In this document: piece after piece, positions 1 through 10,659 of the stretch
Layout of the letters: every line of letters starts with the position of its first letter
How positions within the stretch are numbered: the first letter of the stretch is position 1
From: Pseudophaeomoniella oleicola
Taxonomy: Eukaryota; Ascomycota; Eurotiomycetes; Phaeomoniellales; Phaeomoniellaceae
DNA: 64,000 bases
Direction of reading: 5' to 3'
Assembly (NCBI GenBank): GCA_003868215.1
Contig: QWDQ01000032.1
Span: 1-64,000 of the forward strand
Translations under genes and position numbers: made by a program
Notes under the pieces: generated by a model
Seen by the model: the letters and a program-made list of their open reading frames with translations, nothing else
What the model was told of the DNA's origin: nothing
Database searches by the model: none

Positions 1-113
1 CTCGCTTTTTCCCTTTTCTTTCCTTTCCTTTTCCTTTCCTTGTCTTTTCCCTTCGTCTTATTACACCAGCAAATTTGGCAGCATCCGCGTCTCCCCGCTC
101 ATTTTCAGCTCCC

Positions 114-116
114 TTT

Positions 117-171
<55 letters not shown>
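114..171. repeat. Poly-T tract
   Basis: Nearly uninterrupted T run broken by a single C, within a C/T-rich stretch that starts at the window edge. Such tracts are common in fungal promoters and 3' regions and are prone to length change. Confidence 0.9.
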
Positions 172-172
<1 letters not shown>

Positions 173-946
173 GCTATTTCCCTCCTTCCCAATTCCACAC
201 GTTTTGTACGATATGCAGGCTCTCTGAACTTTGCTCTCCTCGCTTCCTGGGCTTTGGAACAATTTGAGCTGCTACCTTTTAAGGTAGTATCTAAAGCCGT
301 ACTTTTCTACCTCCCTTGCAATCTACAGGCTATCAAAATTGAATCTCCTGATGTTGTCCTCGGAGGCCGTCCCTCTGGCATTCCCAGCGCATCTGCCATC
401 TTCTCCACCAGCTGCATGGTGGTTTAGCTAACTATAGCCGACAGGATCAGTATCTAAGCGCGGTTCCGCCGGTCACTATGAGGTGGAGGTTTCTCTAGTC
501 TTCCATCTCTCCTTGCTCTCCTTTGGAATTTAATTTCGAGCATCCATCCTCATCGCTACCAAGATTACGATCTTCAGTACCAATGTGAGTGATCGAGTCA
601 TGTTGTTACAGCTGAAGGTTCTCCTACGTACCTTCGGGACCTTGTACCCGTAGCTGTCATCGGTCTTCTTTGGAGTCGATGACCTCTCAAGACGAACTAG
701 ACGGGACGGACACCGAGCAATCTTGACTTTTAGGCTGGCCTGATGCAACACAAGGACCAACTTCTACTCAGACATGAGAGGGCTATGGCTGACATTTCAT
801 GTCGTTACAATCAATCGCGTCGCAATCCCTGACTACTTGCCCCTATCTGTTAATTTCTGGATCCATATTCAGTGAAGAAAACACGCAATCTATTGACAAA
901 ATCGACCGCGATGGCGTAGTTCGATTCGATCACCATCCCCGTCGCA

Positions 947-952
947 TATAAA
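947..952 (+). promoter_or_regulatory. Putative TATA box
   Basis: TATAAA lies 95 bases before the ATG of the following gene, followed by a C/T-rich initiator-like stretch. The position suits a fungal TATA element, but this is inferred from sequence only. Confidence 0.4.
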
Positions 953-1046
953 CGCGGGGCAGATCCCCATACCTCCGCGAATTAACATATTCTCACTATC
1001 GCTCGTCTAGAACAGTCATCATGAAATCATCCGACATCATTGAACG

Positions 1047-1754
1047 ATGGCATCACTCACAGATACCTACCGTCTAGCTCACACTGCGGAGTGCAAGTTG
1101 AAACTAGCAGCAGATCGTCCAGATCGCAATCTACGTTTTGTATTAGCTCATGCGTTTACCCTCGATGCTCTGAACCTCCGAATAGTTCAGATAGAAGAGG
1201 AGCAGGATGCCTCGGATCAGACTTACGCCACAAGTCGAGTTCCACCTATGGGCATAGAGAGGCGCGTTAGCTTCGCACAAGGAGAAGGGGACCAAGTTCG
1301 GGGTGATCCAGGACACCCGAAACAGCGTAAGAAGTCACCGCCGCCCCCACCTCACTTTGAAAATGAACCGGGCGAAGACTCGGTATCAGATGAAGAACAT
1401 CTGGAGGCAGAAGCAGACGAGGATGCCGACGAAGATTTGGCTCTTACCCGTTTCGAATCAGCATCGGCAATGCCTCCTCGTACACTACCAGATGTGGAAA
1501 GATACGAAAATCCACCTGATAGAGAAAATGAGCTGTTGTCGACCTCTACGGGTTGCTCCGATGAGCAGCTCAAGGATATCATCACTCATGATCATGATGA
1601 AAAGTTAGCAGACCTTTACAATTCTATCCAAGGTTGTTCGTGTCAAAAGAATGCAGATGTACAGCCACCAAGGATCTGTTCAATCTGGAGACTTCCGAAT
1701 CCCGAGTTGACGCCTCATTATCGGGTGCCTATGACTGCAATTGCGGCAATTTGA
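1047..1754 (+). CDS. Conserved-looking hypothetical protein, 235 aa
   Basis: An intronless frame of 235 residues. The N-terminal 50 residues look folded and helical and contain the phrase LRFVLAHAFTLDAL. They are followed by a basic, proline-rich stretch (KSPPPPP), an acidic segment around residues 100-135 with runs of E and D, and a C-terminal part with a Cys-x-Cys pair. I have an impression of similar fungal proteins of unknown role with this N-terminus, but name no function. There is no signal peptide or membrane segment. An upstream ATG at 1021 opens an 18-codon frame that overlaps this start and could dampen translation. The chosen ATG gives the longest frame with the folded N-terminus. 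Either a real lineage-restricted gene (most likely) or a fragment of a spliced one. Confidence 0.65.
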   Translation: MASLTDTYRLAHTAECKLKLAADRPDRNLRFVLAHAFTLDALNLRIVQIEEEQDASDQTYATSRVPPMGIERRVSFAQGEGDQVRGDPGHPKQRKKSPPPPPHFENEPGEDSVSDEEHLEAEADEDADEDLALTRFESASAMPPRTLPDVERYENPPDRENELLSTSTGCSDEQLKDIITHDHDEKLADLYNSIQGCSCQKNADVQPPRICSIWRLPNPELTPHYRVPMTAIAAI

Positions 1755-2266
1755 GACACGTCCACTTCATTACTCAGGAAGGTATTTGGTAGGAAGGGCC
1801 TCAGCGTGATATAGTATGATCTGGACCTCTGCATTCTAGCGAGCTCAATACAATGAATGCTGCAGTAGTACCATGAAAGCCACGGCTCCAAGGCTTGAGA
1901 CCCAACAATTTGCTGTTGAAATGTCCTCTTCGCATTTTGCAGGAGTCTTTGAATACAGTATGTAGCACTAGGATCACCATAAATTGTCGCGACGCTTCAT
2001 ATAATTACTTCAGAACTGAGGTGTGCCGTTGCAACAAGGAATGACGATAACACAGGGAGCAGACAGGTTGTGGGGACACAGAAATAAATATTGCTACATC
2101 CATATTTACTTCCCCACATCCAGAGACTTTTTTGGGGCTTCAACTTTCTTTGCGCGATAGACACTGTTTGGAAACAATGGCTGTGTTGAGGCGTTGAGAC
2201 GGGGTCGAAGGTAAAAAACTTGAACTTGTTCGCCATGGCCTTGATGGCTAATATTTAAGCGCAGAA
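1755..2266. other. Intergenic between two plus-strand genes
   Basis: About 510 bases serving as the 3' end of the preceding gene and promoter of UTP4. I see no open frame, RNA gene or repeat of note. Confidence 0.5.
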
Positions 2267-5257
2267 ATGGACATTCACCGTTGTCGCTTTGTCCCGTTTC
2301 CTCCAGCAGCAATCAATGCTGCCGCTTTTTCTCAAGCACCAAACAGTGCGCTCGAAGAGACGCCAAGAAGCCTGAGACTTGCGCTCGGTCGTGCAAACGG
2401 AGATGTAGAGATATGGAACTCCAGCAAAGGGAACTGGTTTCAAGAGACAATATTGCGTGGAGGCAGAGACCGTAGCATCGAAGGTTTAGCATGGACCGAG
2501 TATAGGACCGATGGCGACAGTCAACATGGCGGAAGACTACGACTGTTTAGTATCGGCCTTTCGTCATCCGTCACCGAATGGGACCTTGAAAGAGGAACGA
2601 CGTTACGACATGCCAACGGAAACTATGGAGAGATATGGTGTTTTGCTGCACAACCACAACACCGACAAACAGAGAAAGTTGTTGCTGGTGCATCAGCAGT
2701 GCCAGACGCGAGTTCCCACGCCCAGTATCTTGCTGCTGGCTGTGCTGATGGCAACATCTTGCTTTTCTCGACAGAGGACGGCGACCTAAGGTTCTCAAAA
2801 GTCATTGGAGCACCACCAACCAAAAAACCCAGAGTACTCAGCATAACTTGGAAGAACAAATTCGTTATTGTAGCTGGATATTCTGATGGCACCATCCGGC
2901 TGTTTGATATACGTTCTAGGAGAATGATTCGTGCAATGACGTTAGGAAAACCATCTGATGGCTCTAATGAGATCCTGGTCTGGTCAGTCAAGTGCTTGCC
3001 TGACGAAACCATCGTCTCCGGCGACTCCACGGGCGAGATCAAGCTCTGGGATTCCCAAAATCATTCCTTGGTGCAGCGTCTGCAAGCCCATAAAGCGGAC
3101 GTGCTTGACGTTGCTACAAGCGCTGACGGCGAAATGATCATAAGTGGTGGAGCTGACAGAAGGACGGTTGCCTTCAAACCTATAGGGCCCAAGAAATCGG
3201 GAAAGTCAAGAAGATGGGCCGAGATCATGCATCGGCGGTTTCATGCACATGATGTCAAGACACTCACAGCTTTTGAGAGTAAAGATTTGAGTGTATTGGT
3301 TTCCGGAGGTCTGGACACAGTACCTGTGGTGGTACCGCTCCGTGAATGGCAAAGTGAATACCATCGGAGCTTACCAAACTTGCCTCGGATATCTCAAGTC
3401 TGCTCCGCGCCTGCTGCTCGATTACTCGTCAGTTGGTGGGAAAGGGATGTCAGTGTGTGGCATATTGAAGGCTCTGGCACAACTACTGAGGGAGGAGATT
3501 TGGCTGTCATGCCAGCCGATGAGCGGTATCAGCTTGTGAGCAAGATTCTATTGACGGGGGACGAGAACATCACTTCAGCATCAATATCCAAAGACGGAAA
3601 AACGCTTGCAGTGGCTACGTCATCTAGTGTCAAGGCATTCTTCTTGTCTCAGAAACAAATAGCTGGAAAGCCTGTTATCAAAGTGCGGACAATCAACCTT
3701 CCTCCGGCCTTTGAAAGCGCCGGGGCTCATTTGGTACGACTCTCCCCTGATTGCCGGTGGTTGAGTGCGGTGCGACCTGACAATACGGTATCTCTTATCA
3801 AAATCCACCACTTTTCCGACTCTAAGGACCGTCCCACTGTCTCGTGCTCTATGACCGTCGTACGGCTGCGTCGACGAGCAAGGAAGCTGGAATCATCTGG
3901 AAACCCTTTCGATCCATCACTTGGGAAATATGAGAGGAAAATTATCAGTCTCACTTTCTCACAGGACAGCCGAATTCTTGCAGTTGGGGATATCTCCGGC
4001 TGTGTTGACTCCTGGCTACTGGAAGGGAGTGAGGATCTAGCGGCTACAACATCGGCACATATTAATGGCCATCTGACAGACAGCAGCAGTGACGACTCGA
4101 GCGCCGATTCCTCGGATGATGAAGCAAGTGGTATGATATTAGAAGGGCAACAATGGATTCATTCGCCGTCTATGTTGCCTAGTCTGGGCTCTCCTGTCCT
4201 CACCCTGTCCTTCAGACCTCCGAAGGCTGGTGTCCAGAATCGAGGCGATGGGGATGTTGGTGTTCACGCTACTCGGTCGACCCCTCATCCTCATTCACAT
4301 ACTGTCCCTGTTCAAGAGGACCGTTTAATTGCTGTAACAGCTCAGCACCAACTTGCCGAATTCGAAATTCTTCAAGGGCGACTGTCTGATTGGAGCCGCC
4401 GCAACCCTGCCGCTTATCTACCTAAGTCGTTCACCGTAATCAAGGACCGCGTAATGGACTGCTTCTGGGACGTCAGTGGGGACCATGAGCGGTTGTATCT
4501 CTATGGACCAAGTTGGATCTTCATGCTGGATATGTCTAAGGATCTCCCTGACCTGGAAGTTATTGGCCAACTCGGCCATCACGAGGTTGTCAAACCCTCA
4601 GAGAGCGTTCTAGGCAAGAGAAAATGGTCAACGGAAACTGACACGGCAAAGAAACACAACACTGGCGCAGGCGACGCAATGCGTACGTCTGAATCATATG
4701 TGGGAATTGGCAAGAAAATGAAGAAGTACAAAGGATCGGAAGAACCATTCCAGGAAAAGGAAAGGGTAGAATCCATCAATCTGGACAATCAACACGCCGC
4801 GCGTTCAGACGACGAAGATGACGAAGCCTTACGCTCTGGCCTCGCAAGTCTACGACGAGGCGCGCAAAGCAAGTCCGAAGTTCAGCAAGGTGGCAAATTG
4901 ACCAACGGAGACAACGAAGAGGAGGACGACGACGATAAGTCCGAAGCTGACGGAGCCGGCGACGGAGTGAACAAAGCCCTTCTCGACCACCCTGGATCTG
5001 AACAACAGCAAGAAGAACAACGTAGCTGGTGGCATACCTTCAATTACCGATCAATCCTAGGTATCGCCCCAATCGCATCATCTTTCTCATCAGACTCGTA
5101 CTCGCAACCCACCGTCTCCACCTCCACACCTACCTCCCTCGCCGAAACCGACGCAGCAACTTCTACCACTACCACTACCACACGACCAACCCTAGAAATC
5201 GCCATCGTTGAACGACCGTTATGGGACGTCGACCTTCCTCCACGATACGACGAGTGA
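2267..5257 (+). CDS. UTP4: UTP4, U3 snoRNP WD40 protein (cirhin family)
   Basis: A 996-residue intronless protein. Utp4 belongs to the t-UTP/UtpA subcomplex of the small-subunit processome, which loads early on pre-rRNA in the nucleolus and is needed for 18S rRNA production. WD40-type repeats run through roughly residues 10-560 and again about 570-800, seen as GH...D-W or SDGTIRLFD-type blades (for example ANGDVEIW near residue 44 and GEIKLWD further on), consistent with a tandem beta-propeller. Acidic/serine-rich insertions interrupt the second propeller (SSDDSSADSSDDE) and the C-terminal third is highly acidic and disordered before a short hydrophobic-aromatic tail. Length is a little above the usual 700-900 because of these insertions. 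The start is the first ATG and directly precedes a typical propeller opening (MDIHRCRFVPF). Family assignment is confident; nothing looks broken. Confidence 0.9.
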   Translation: MDIHRCRFVPFPPAAINAAAFSQAPNSALEETPRSLRLALGRANGDVEIWNSSKGNWFQETILRGGRDRSIEGLAWTEYRTDGDSQHGGRLRLFSIGLSSSVTEWDLERGTTLRHANGNYGEIWCFAAQPQHRQTEKVVAGASAVPDASSHAQYLAAGCADGNILLFSTEDGDLRFSKVIGAPPTKKPRVLSITWKNKFVIVAGYSDGTIRLFDIRSRRMIRAMTLGKPSDGSNEILVWSVKCLPDETIVSGDSTGEIKLWDSQNHSLVQRLQAHKADVLDVATSADGEMIISGGADRRTVAFKPIGPKKSGKSRRWAEIMHRRFHAHDVKTLTAFESKDLSVLVSGGLDTVPVVVPLREWQSEYHRSLPNLPRISQVCSAPAARLLVSWWERDVSVWHIEGSGTTTEGGDLAVMPADERYQLVSKILLTGDENITSASISKDGKTLAVATSSSVKAFFLSQKQIAGKPVIKVRTINLPPAFESAGAHLVRLSPDCRWLSAVRPDNTVSLIKIHHFSDSKDRPTVSCSMTVVRLRRRARKLESSGNPFDPSLGKYERKIISLTFSQDSRILAVGDISGCVDSWLLEGSEDLAATTSAHINGHLTDSSSDDSSADSSDDEASGMILEGQQWIHSPSMLPSLGSPVLTLSFRPPKAGVQNRGDGDVGVHATRSTPHPHSHTVPVQEDRLIAVTAQHQLAEFEILQGRLSDWSRRNPAAYLPKSFTVIKDRVMDCFWDVSGDHERLYLYGPSWIFMLDMSKDLPDLEVIGQLGHHEVVKPSESVLGKRKWSTETDTAKKHNTGAGDAMRTSESYVGIGKKMKKYKGSEEPFQEKERVESINLDNQHAARSDDEDDEALRSGLASLRRGAQSKSEVQQGGKLTNGDNEEEDDDDKSEADGAGDGVNKALLDHPGSEQQQEEQRSWWHTFNYRSILGIAPIASSFSSDSYSQPTVSTSTPTSLAETDAATSTTTTTTRPTLEIAIVERPLWDVDLPPRYDE

Positions 5258-5697
5258 GGGAGCGATGGAAGAGCCAGGCTCTTTGGTGTCAAACAGGGAA
5301 TTTAGCGAAACATATTCCCCCTATTCCTTCAATCTGTCCACACGCACGTTGCTTATTAGTAGAAAAAAAAAAGCTTTCCACCTTAAAGTCAAAAGGAACA
5401 ATCATCTTCTGCTAATGTAACTAGTATGCAGCTAAGTCACCATCCCACGACCAAATCCAATAATGGTCTCCCAGCGGGAAACTATGGGCTCAGATGGTAT
5501 GTATATAACCCCCTACGTACGTATCCTTGAATCATATAATGAACATGTATACGAACCTCCCCCCCTTTCAAGAACAAGAAAGGCAACAACCAACCCCCTT
5601 CCCCTTCCCCTTGACTCATGAAAGGAAGAAAAACCCTGCATGAACGATCGTAGATTTTTTTAAATTAATACGTAGTCTGTCTGCTGTGGATTTATAT

Positions 5698-5765
5698 CCG
5701 GTTACCTAGGTACCTACCTAGGTAAGGTAGGTAGAGTATCTATCTTAGGTACTAGGTAGATACCC
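5698..5765. repeat. AGGTACCT/ACCTAGGT palindromic cluster
   Basis: Overlapping inverted copies of CCTAGGTA and TACCTACCTAGG fill about 70 bases and could fold into alternative hairpins. Related words recur at 6183, 11955, 12653, 17690 and 60670, always outside genes. Confidence 0.7.
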
Positions 5766-6322
5766 ATTAAATGTCTCTACCTACCTTGATATATATCTGT
5801 GGTGCATGTGTAGACACTTATAATAATAGTATATATTACTACGGTATATATATACATATTAGACGTCGTCTAATATACCATCCAATAGGTCAGGTACCTA
5901 ATTACCTACCTTTTGCAGGTGTCAACATCTAATAATAATTAATATCGCTCAAGTTGATGCAGAAAGAATCAAGGGCCTTCAAGGAAGCTAAACCGAGCGT
6001 CCTTTTTTAGTTGCCGCCATGCCCGTAGCCAGCCGCCGCTTTACTCCTAAGCGTGTCGTTAGGTATTACTACGTAGGAAGGAGGAGGAGGAGGACGATAT
6101 TTCAGATTTCTTACTCATCAAATCCCCCGACCCGGAAAAGACGGAGAAAAAAAAAGGAAAAGTGAAGATCAGAAGGACTAACTTAGGTAGGTAAGTACCT
6201 AAATTGCTGTAATTTACCATAACGTAGTACTACGGTGGCAGGCCTATTATAATTGGCACTGGAGACTGATCTTGGCATCCTATACCGTAGTATTAGTAGT
6301 GGGATTCGGAATGAGATCTGCA

Positions 6323-6336
6323 GTACTACGTAGTAC
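6323..6336. repeat. 14-base perfect palindrome GTACTACGTAGTAC
   Basis: Perfect inverted repeat; the identical 14-mer occurs again at 41694-41707. Its 12-base core TACTACGTAGTA also occurs at 6479, 7392 and 42851, all intergenic. Confidence 0.85.
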
Positions 6337-9174
6337 AAATCGTAAGAGTTGTCACGACATCAAGATGTAGTTAGGAGGTAGGTATCCTTGACTTCTTTAA
6401 CTTACCGCTTTTTCTTCTTCTGCCGATCATGGAAGCGGAAATCAAAGAAACCAAGGTTGCTCCTATACGTAACGTTAGTACTACGTAGTAGGCTTCCACC
6501 GTCTTGTTATGATTAGCCTTATGGGATTCGATGGCGTTTGCTGTGCTGTGCAGGGGCCACGCAACCCTTCGTCTTGGCATGAATTGATCTATCCCTAATT
6601 CGGCAGGAGGGTATACGCGGCCCTCGTTACTACGCCGCGAGAGGCACCAATAGTTCCGACTGCTAAGGCCAGGGATGGCTCGATGGAATACAGTCAACTC
6701 CATTGTTGTCATCTCATTGTCCAATGAAGACTGCAGATCAAAGTGGTTAATCAGAGGTCATGGGAAAAGACCAGTTCAGTGTATGGTGAAGATTTGGCTG
6801 AAGATGGCACTCTTACATCTAGAGGAGGGTGAGATCAAGGCAATGAGCGAGTACGAGCGAGACCCGGTTTCCGTCAGATGCTACCGTTCAGGGTACCCCT
6901 TGACTTACTGTTTGAAAGCAATAATGACTCACCTCAACCGTATTGTATACATTTGACGATGAACGACGATGCCTATGTCAGGAAATGCAGTCGTCAAGTG
7001 TGTATCAACTCCAGGCCGGTGGTGAGAGATTCCGATCAGATGACTCCAGGCAGTGTATGACGAAGCATCTCGGACGCGCAAGATATGAGACGCGCTTTTG
7101 TGGCTCGTTGCTCGGCTACTGCCTAAATCCCGAGGTGAAAAACGGGAGAGAGTCAAGGATATCAAATCCCTGCAGGGGATCTGGAATGAATAAATGAAGA
7201 AACGAAACACGGATGCTTGATCCACACGCAGAGTCTGAGATAGGTGAGGCCTTGGGGCTTGGTGTCAAGATGTTCATTGTCAATTGCAACAGGCCGACGT
7301 TGGTTTGATATACAGAACCGAGGATGGAAGGTTCAGGAGGCGAAAAAGGATGTCAGATCGAGAGGCGCGTACCAAGGCTCATATATCGTTGTACTACGTA
7401 GTAACGTAGAGAAAGCTTAGCTGATCCGGAAGGATCTGAAGCATGACGGGGGATTTGTAGATGATGATCAACAACAACCAACGTGGTCGCCTTCAAGATC
7501 TTCAGGCTGCACCCGTAGAAACAGAAAGTTACGGATCATGTTCCTTGCTGTGGGGAGAGAGAGGGGGGGATCTCAGCAGGTAAGAGAGATTAACATTTGT
7601 AGTAGTATGGGTGGACTACGTACAACGTACTCCTACGTACGTAGACCATGAGAGGCCACCACCGGACCGAGAAGCTGTTGGAATGCAGTATTTAGAGTAT
7701 TGAGAGACGTGGACGAAGGTGAGGACTGCGTGGACAGGGGTGGTGAACCACTCGATCTCATTCGTTGACTCGTCGATAGAGGGAAAGGGGTCGGTCGATG
7801 GGGAAAGTGTGGATCGAGGATGACGGGGCCGATGAGAAGAGCTGACGACGCAAAAATGACAAAAAATGACAAATGAAAGAACACTTACAGTGTGTCTGTT
7901 AAGCAATGGCTTTTGGATTGTATCCATGCAAAAGATTAGGTACCTTGGATGCACGCTATATGGTCGTGGATATGTCAAGGAGTTCGATTGTTCAATGTTG
8001 ATGTTGATGTTGATGTTGGAAGAGATGAGGGAGTTGTGTACCTTACCTATAGGTATCCTATAGTGTGGGAAGTGAATGTGAAAGTGTTCGTAGTTGGAGT
8101 CGGTCATTTCAGGTGGTGCTCTTGCGTGGCTCACCAACATTACCTTAACTAAGGCACCTAAGGCACCTAATTTGTAGGACGTAGTATTAGTACTACGAAG
8201 CACTTAGCGTGTAGTTGTGTGGTTGTAGTGGAGGGGAGGTGCCTCGTAATTACTGCTCTCCCGGGGCTTAAGTTGTCAGGGTAGTAACGTTATGCCCATT
8301 CAACTACCTGATGTAGCCAAGGCAGATTTCTATTCTGGACGAAATCTTCAATTGCCTCACCGTGAACCCGTGATATCGAGTGAATCCTGTGAGATCCAGA
8401 AAAGCAGACTGTACGCAACTGCTCCTGCTCTCTGCTCTCTGCTCTGTTGTCGATTCTTTGTTTCCCCGGTACATGATATTAATCTACAATAGCAATCTAA
8501 CGAGGATAACGCAAGTCGATTCGCATTCGCCCCAAACACAAAAGACACCAGACGGGCAGGAGCATACGACGTAGTACAACGTAGGAATTGGATCTTGGAT
8601 CTGGATCCTCTCGAACCCCATTTTTGAAATCGTCCACGCAAGTCACTCCGACACACTGACACTTAGTTAATCGTATACGCATACCTCGAGACCTGAACCT
8701 TACCACCTATTCCTACCTAAGCCCCCCCCATCGTTCCTGTTCCTCTCCCCTCCCCCGAAATCCTATATTCTTCAACGTTTGGATCTTATAATACATATGC
8801 GCCTCGATACCTTCACTGCATCTCTATCACTTCGACAAAACCTCATCGTCGACGAGGTTTGAAGTGGTCGGTTGCTGTCATCGTCTAGCGAGTTTCCTGT
8901 CAAGCCTAAAACAAACGTGGCGCACGTACAACTTTCCGGGCTGTGTTAGCGACTGCGGCCGAACCCTGCGCTTTCCCGCCAAAGTCATCATCCAATTTAC
9001 ACCCATTTGCAATCAATCCGCTTGCACCGATTTCGCGCACAGCAACGAATCGCACACAACTCGACATCAATTACAACAGTTCAAGGGAGGTTCAGGTGTC
9101 TGGCTTGGTGACGCAGTATCGGCGACGAAACCCTCAAGACGGGAAAGCTCGACGCTCAACGTACAAGGCTCACC

Positions 9175-10659
9175 ATGGCCGACCGACAAAGAACACCGGG
9201 AGGCGCACAGGAAAACCAGCGGTTGCCGGATAACTTTGATGCCTCAGAGTTGGCCAAACAGTTTGATCAATTGTTGAGGACGAGGCGATTGAACGAACTC
9301 GAGAGGGCACAGTCTGGACGACCAGAATCACCTTCACCCCGGGATCGACCGTCGACAGCACACCAATATGCTCACTGGCCGTCGAGTCCACGGTCGTTGC
9401 AGTCAGCAAACACCTCGCCACGGCCTACCATTCCATCACCACCACAGCCGCCAACATACACCTCCTACAGAAGCGTACCGCTTGTTCCGTCACCACCGCA
9501 AGATGCCGCATCTTTGAAGTTTCGTAATCTCTTATTGACTCTTTCGATAACGCCAACCAAGTACGAGAATCCAGGTCTCCTCGATGAAGCGCTCACGGTG
9601 ATCCCGACCGAAAGGATATATGGGGAAGCAGATGAGGAGCACAACATACTGTTAGCGCAGGCTGCATCGTTGGGAGACAATGTCAAGCCTCAATGGGGAT
9701 ATCAGGATTGCGTCATCAAAGCTCTATTGAGGTAAGAATCGCCTGTGATACTTCTGGCAGCATATTGTTCTAACCTCCACACAGATGGTTTAAGCGCGAG
9801 TTCTTCACCTTTGTCAACAACCCACAATGTTCGAGATGCTACTCGCCAACAGTCGCCCAAGGAATGACACCTCCCACGCCAGACGAACAAGCTCGGGGTG
9901 CAGCACGGGTAGAACTTTACAGATGTTCAGGAGCTGGATGTGGCGCATATGAACGGTTCCCTCGATACTCGGACGTATGGGCTTTGCTAGAGACGAAACG
10001 AGGACGAGGTGGGGAATGGGCGAACTGTTTTAGCATGCTGTGTCGCGCAGCTGGGGCTCGCGTGCGGTGGGTATGGAACAGTGAAGACCATGTGTGGACT
10101 GAAGTGTATTCGGAGCACCAGAGACGATGGATCCACGTGGATGCCTGTGAGGAATCTTGGGACAACCCAAGGCTATACTCAGAAGGTGTGTAACCTTATT
10201 CCTTTGTGCGCGTGTTGGGCACTAACAATCGCAACAGGCTGGAAGAAGAAGCTTGCCTACTGTATCGCCTTTTCCGCAGATGGTGCTACAGATGTCACCC
10301 GTCGATACGTCCGAAACCCTGTCGCTCATGGCCTTGATCGAACTAGATGTCCCGAAGAAGTTCTTCTTTGGATCATCCACGAAATTCGTCGCATGCGAAG
10401 AGAGAACATGAGCAAGGAAGATCGTCGCCGGTTGATGAGAGAGGATGATCGAGAAGAGAGGGATTTGAGGGGCTATGTGATGCAGAACCTCGCTGCAGAA
10501 ATCAGTCAGTCTTTACCCGGTGCTGTACGGACAGAAAACAGGGCTCCTGGAGAGGAAGCGAAGATACGAGAGGGAAGGGTAACGGGTACGGCGGAGTGGA
10601 TTGCTGCTAGAGGGGAAAATGGCCAGACTCCCGATGGAAGGGACAACAACGCAAGGTGA
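9175..10659 (+). CDS. PNG1: PNG1, cytosolic peptide:N-glycanase-like protein (predicted inactive)
   Basis: Exons 9175-9731, 9785-10185 and 10238-10659 give 459 residues; GTAAGA and GTGTGT donors and CAG acceptors join in frame. Png1 removes N-glycans from misfolded glycoproteins during ER-associated degradation and has a transglutaminase-like fold. Visible here: the zinc-binding CSRC pair, a second Cys pair (YRCSGAGC), the [11 protein letters not shown] segment, the core [13 protein letters not shown], then EDHVW and the HVDACEE motif that supply the catalytic His and Asp, and the conserved C-terminal [14 protein letters not shown] block. The nucleophile position just before GEW, a Cys in active enzymes, is Gly here (GRGGEW, codon GGT near 10010). 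Loss of PNGase activity with retained essential function is established for Neurospora crassa PNG1, so this is probably a scaffold or polarity factor rather than a deglycosylase. The protein otherwise looks intact. Confidence 0.9.

Larger units (their letters stand above)
1..1046. other. Intergenic, no supported gene
   Basis: The first 170 bases are a pyrimidine-rich tract ending in a long poly-T run. A minus-strand frame near 530-760 contains one possible intron, but it has a stop just upstream and no recognisable domain, so I do not call a gene. A TATAAA at 947-952 sits about 95 bases before the next start codon and is probably its core promoter. Confidence 0.5.
5258..9174. other. Gene-poor interval rich in palindromic words
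   Basis: Nearly 4 kb with no gene I can support. It contains dense AGGTACCT/CCTAGGT words (about 5698-5765, 5883-5915, 6183-6201), the TACTACGTAGTA palindrome in several copies (6323-6336, 6479-6490, 7392-7403) and looser variants (7615-7645, 8181-8196, 8566-8585), plus a short GATGTT run near 7998-8020. A minus-strand frame of 195 codons (7616-8203) and one of 117 codons (6371-6724) have low-complexity or incoherent content and are treated as chance. The last 400 bases are C/T-rich and probably carry the PNG1 promoter and leader. Confidence 0.6.

Noticed and set aside
530-760. Minus-strand frame with a possible GTACGT intron
   Set aside because: There is a stop just upstream of the frame, no good start and no recognised domain.
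6371-6724. 117-codon minus-strand frame
   Set aside because: Composition is incoherent, it overlaps a palindrome copy and no family is recognised.
7616-8203. 195-codon minus-strand frame
   Set aside because: It includes a simple-repeat stretch read as N/I and lacks coherent domains; most likely chance.
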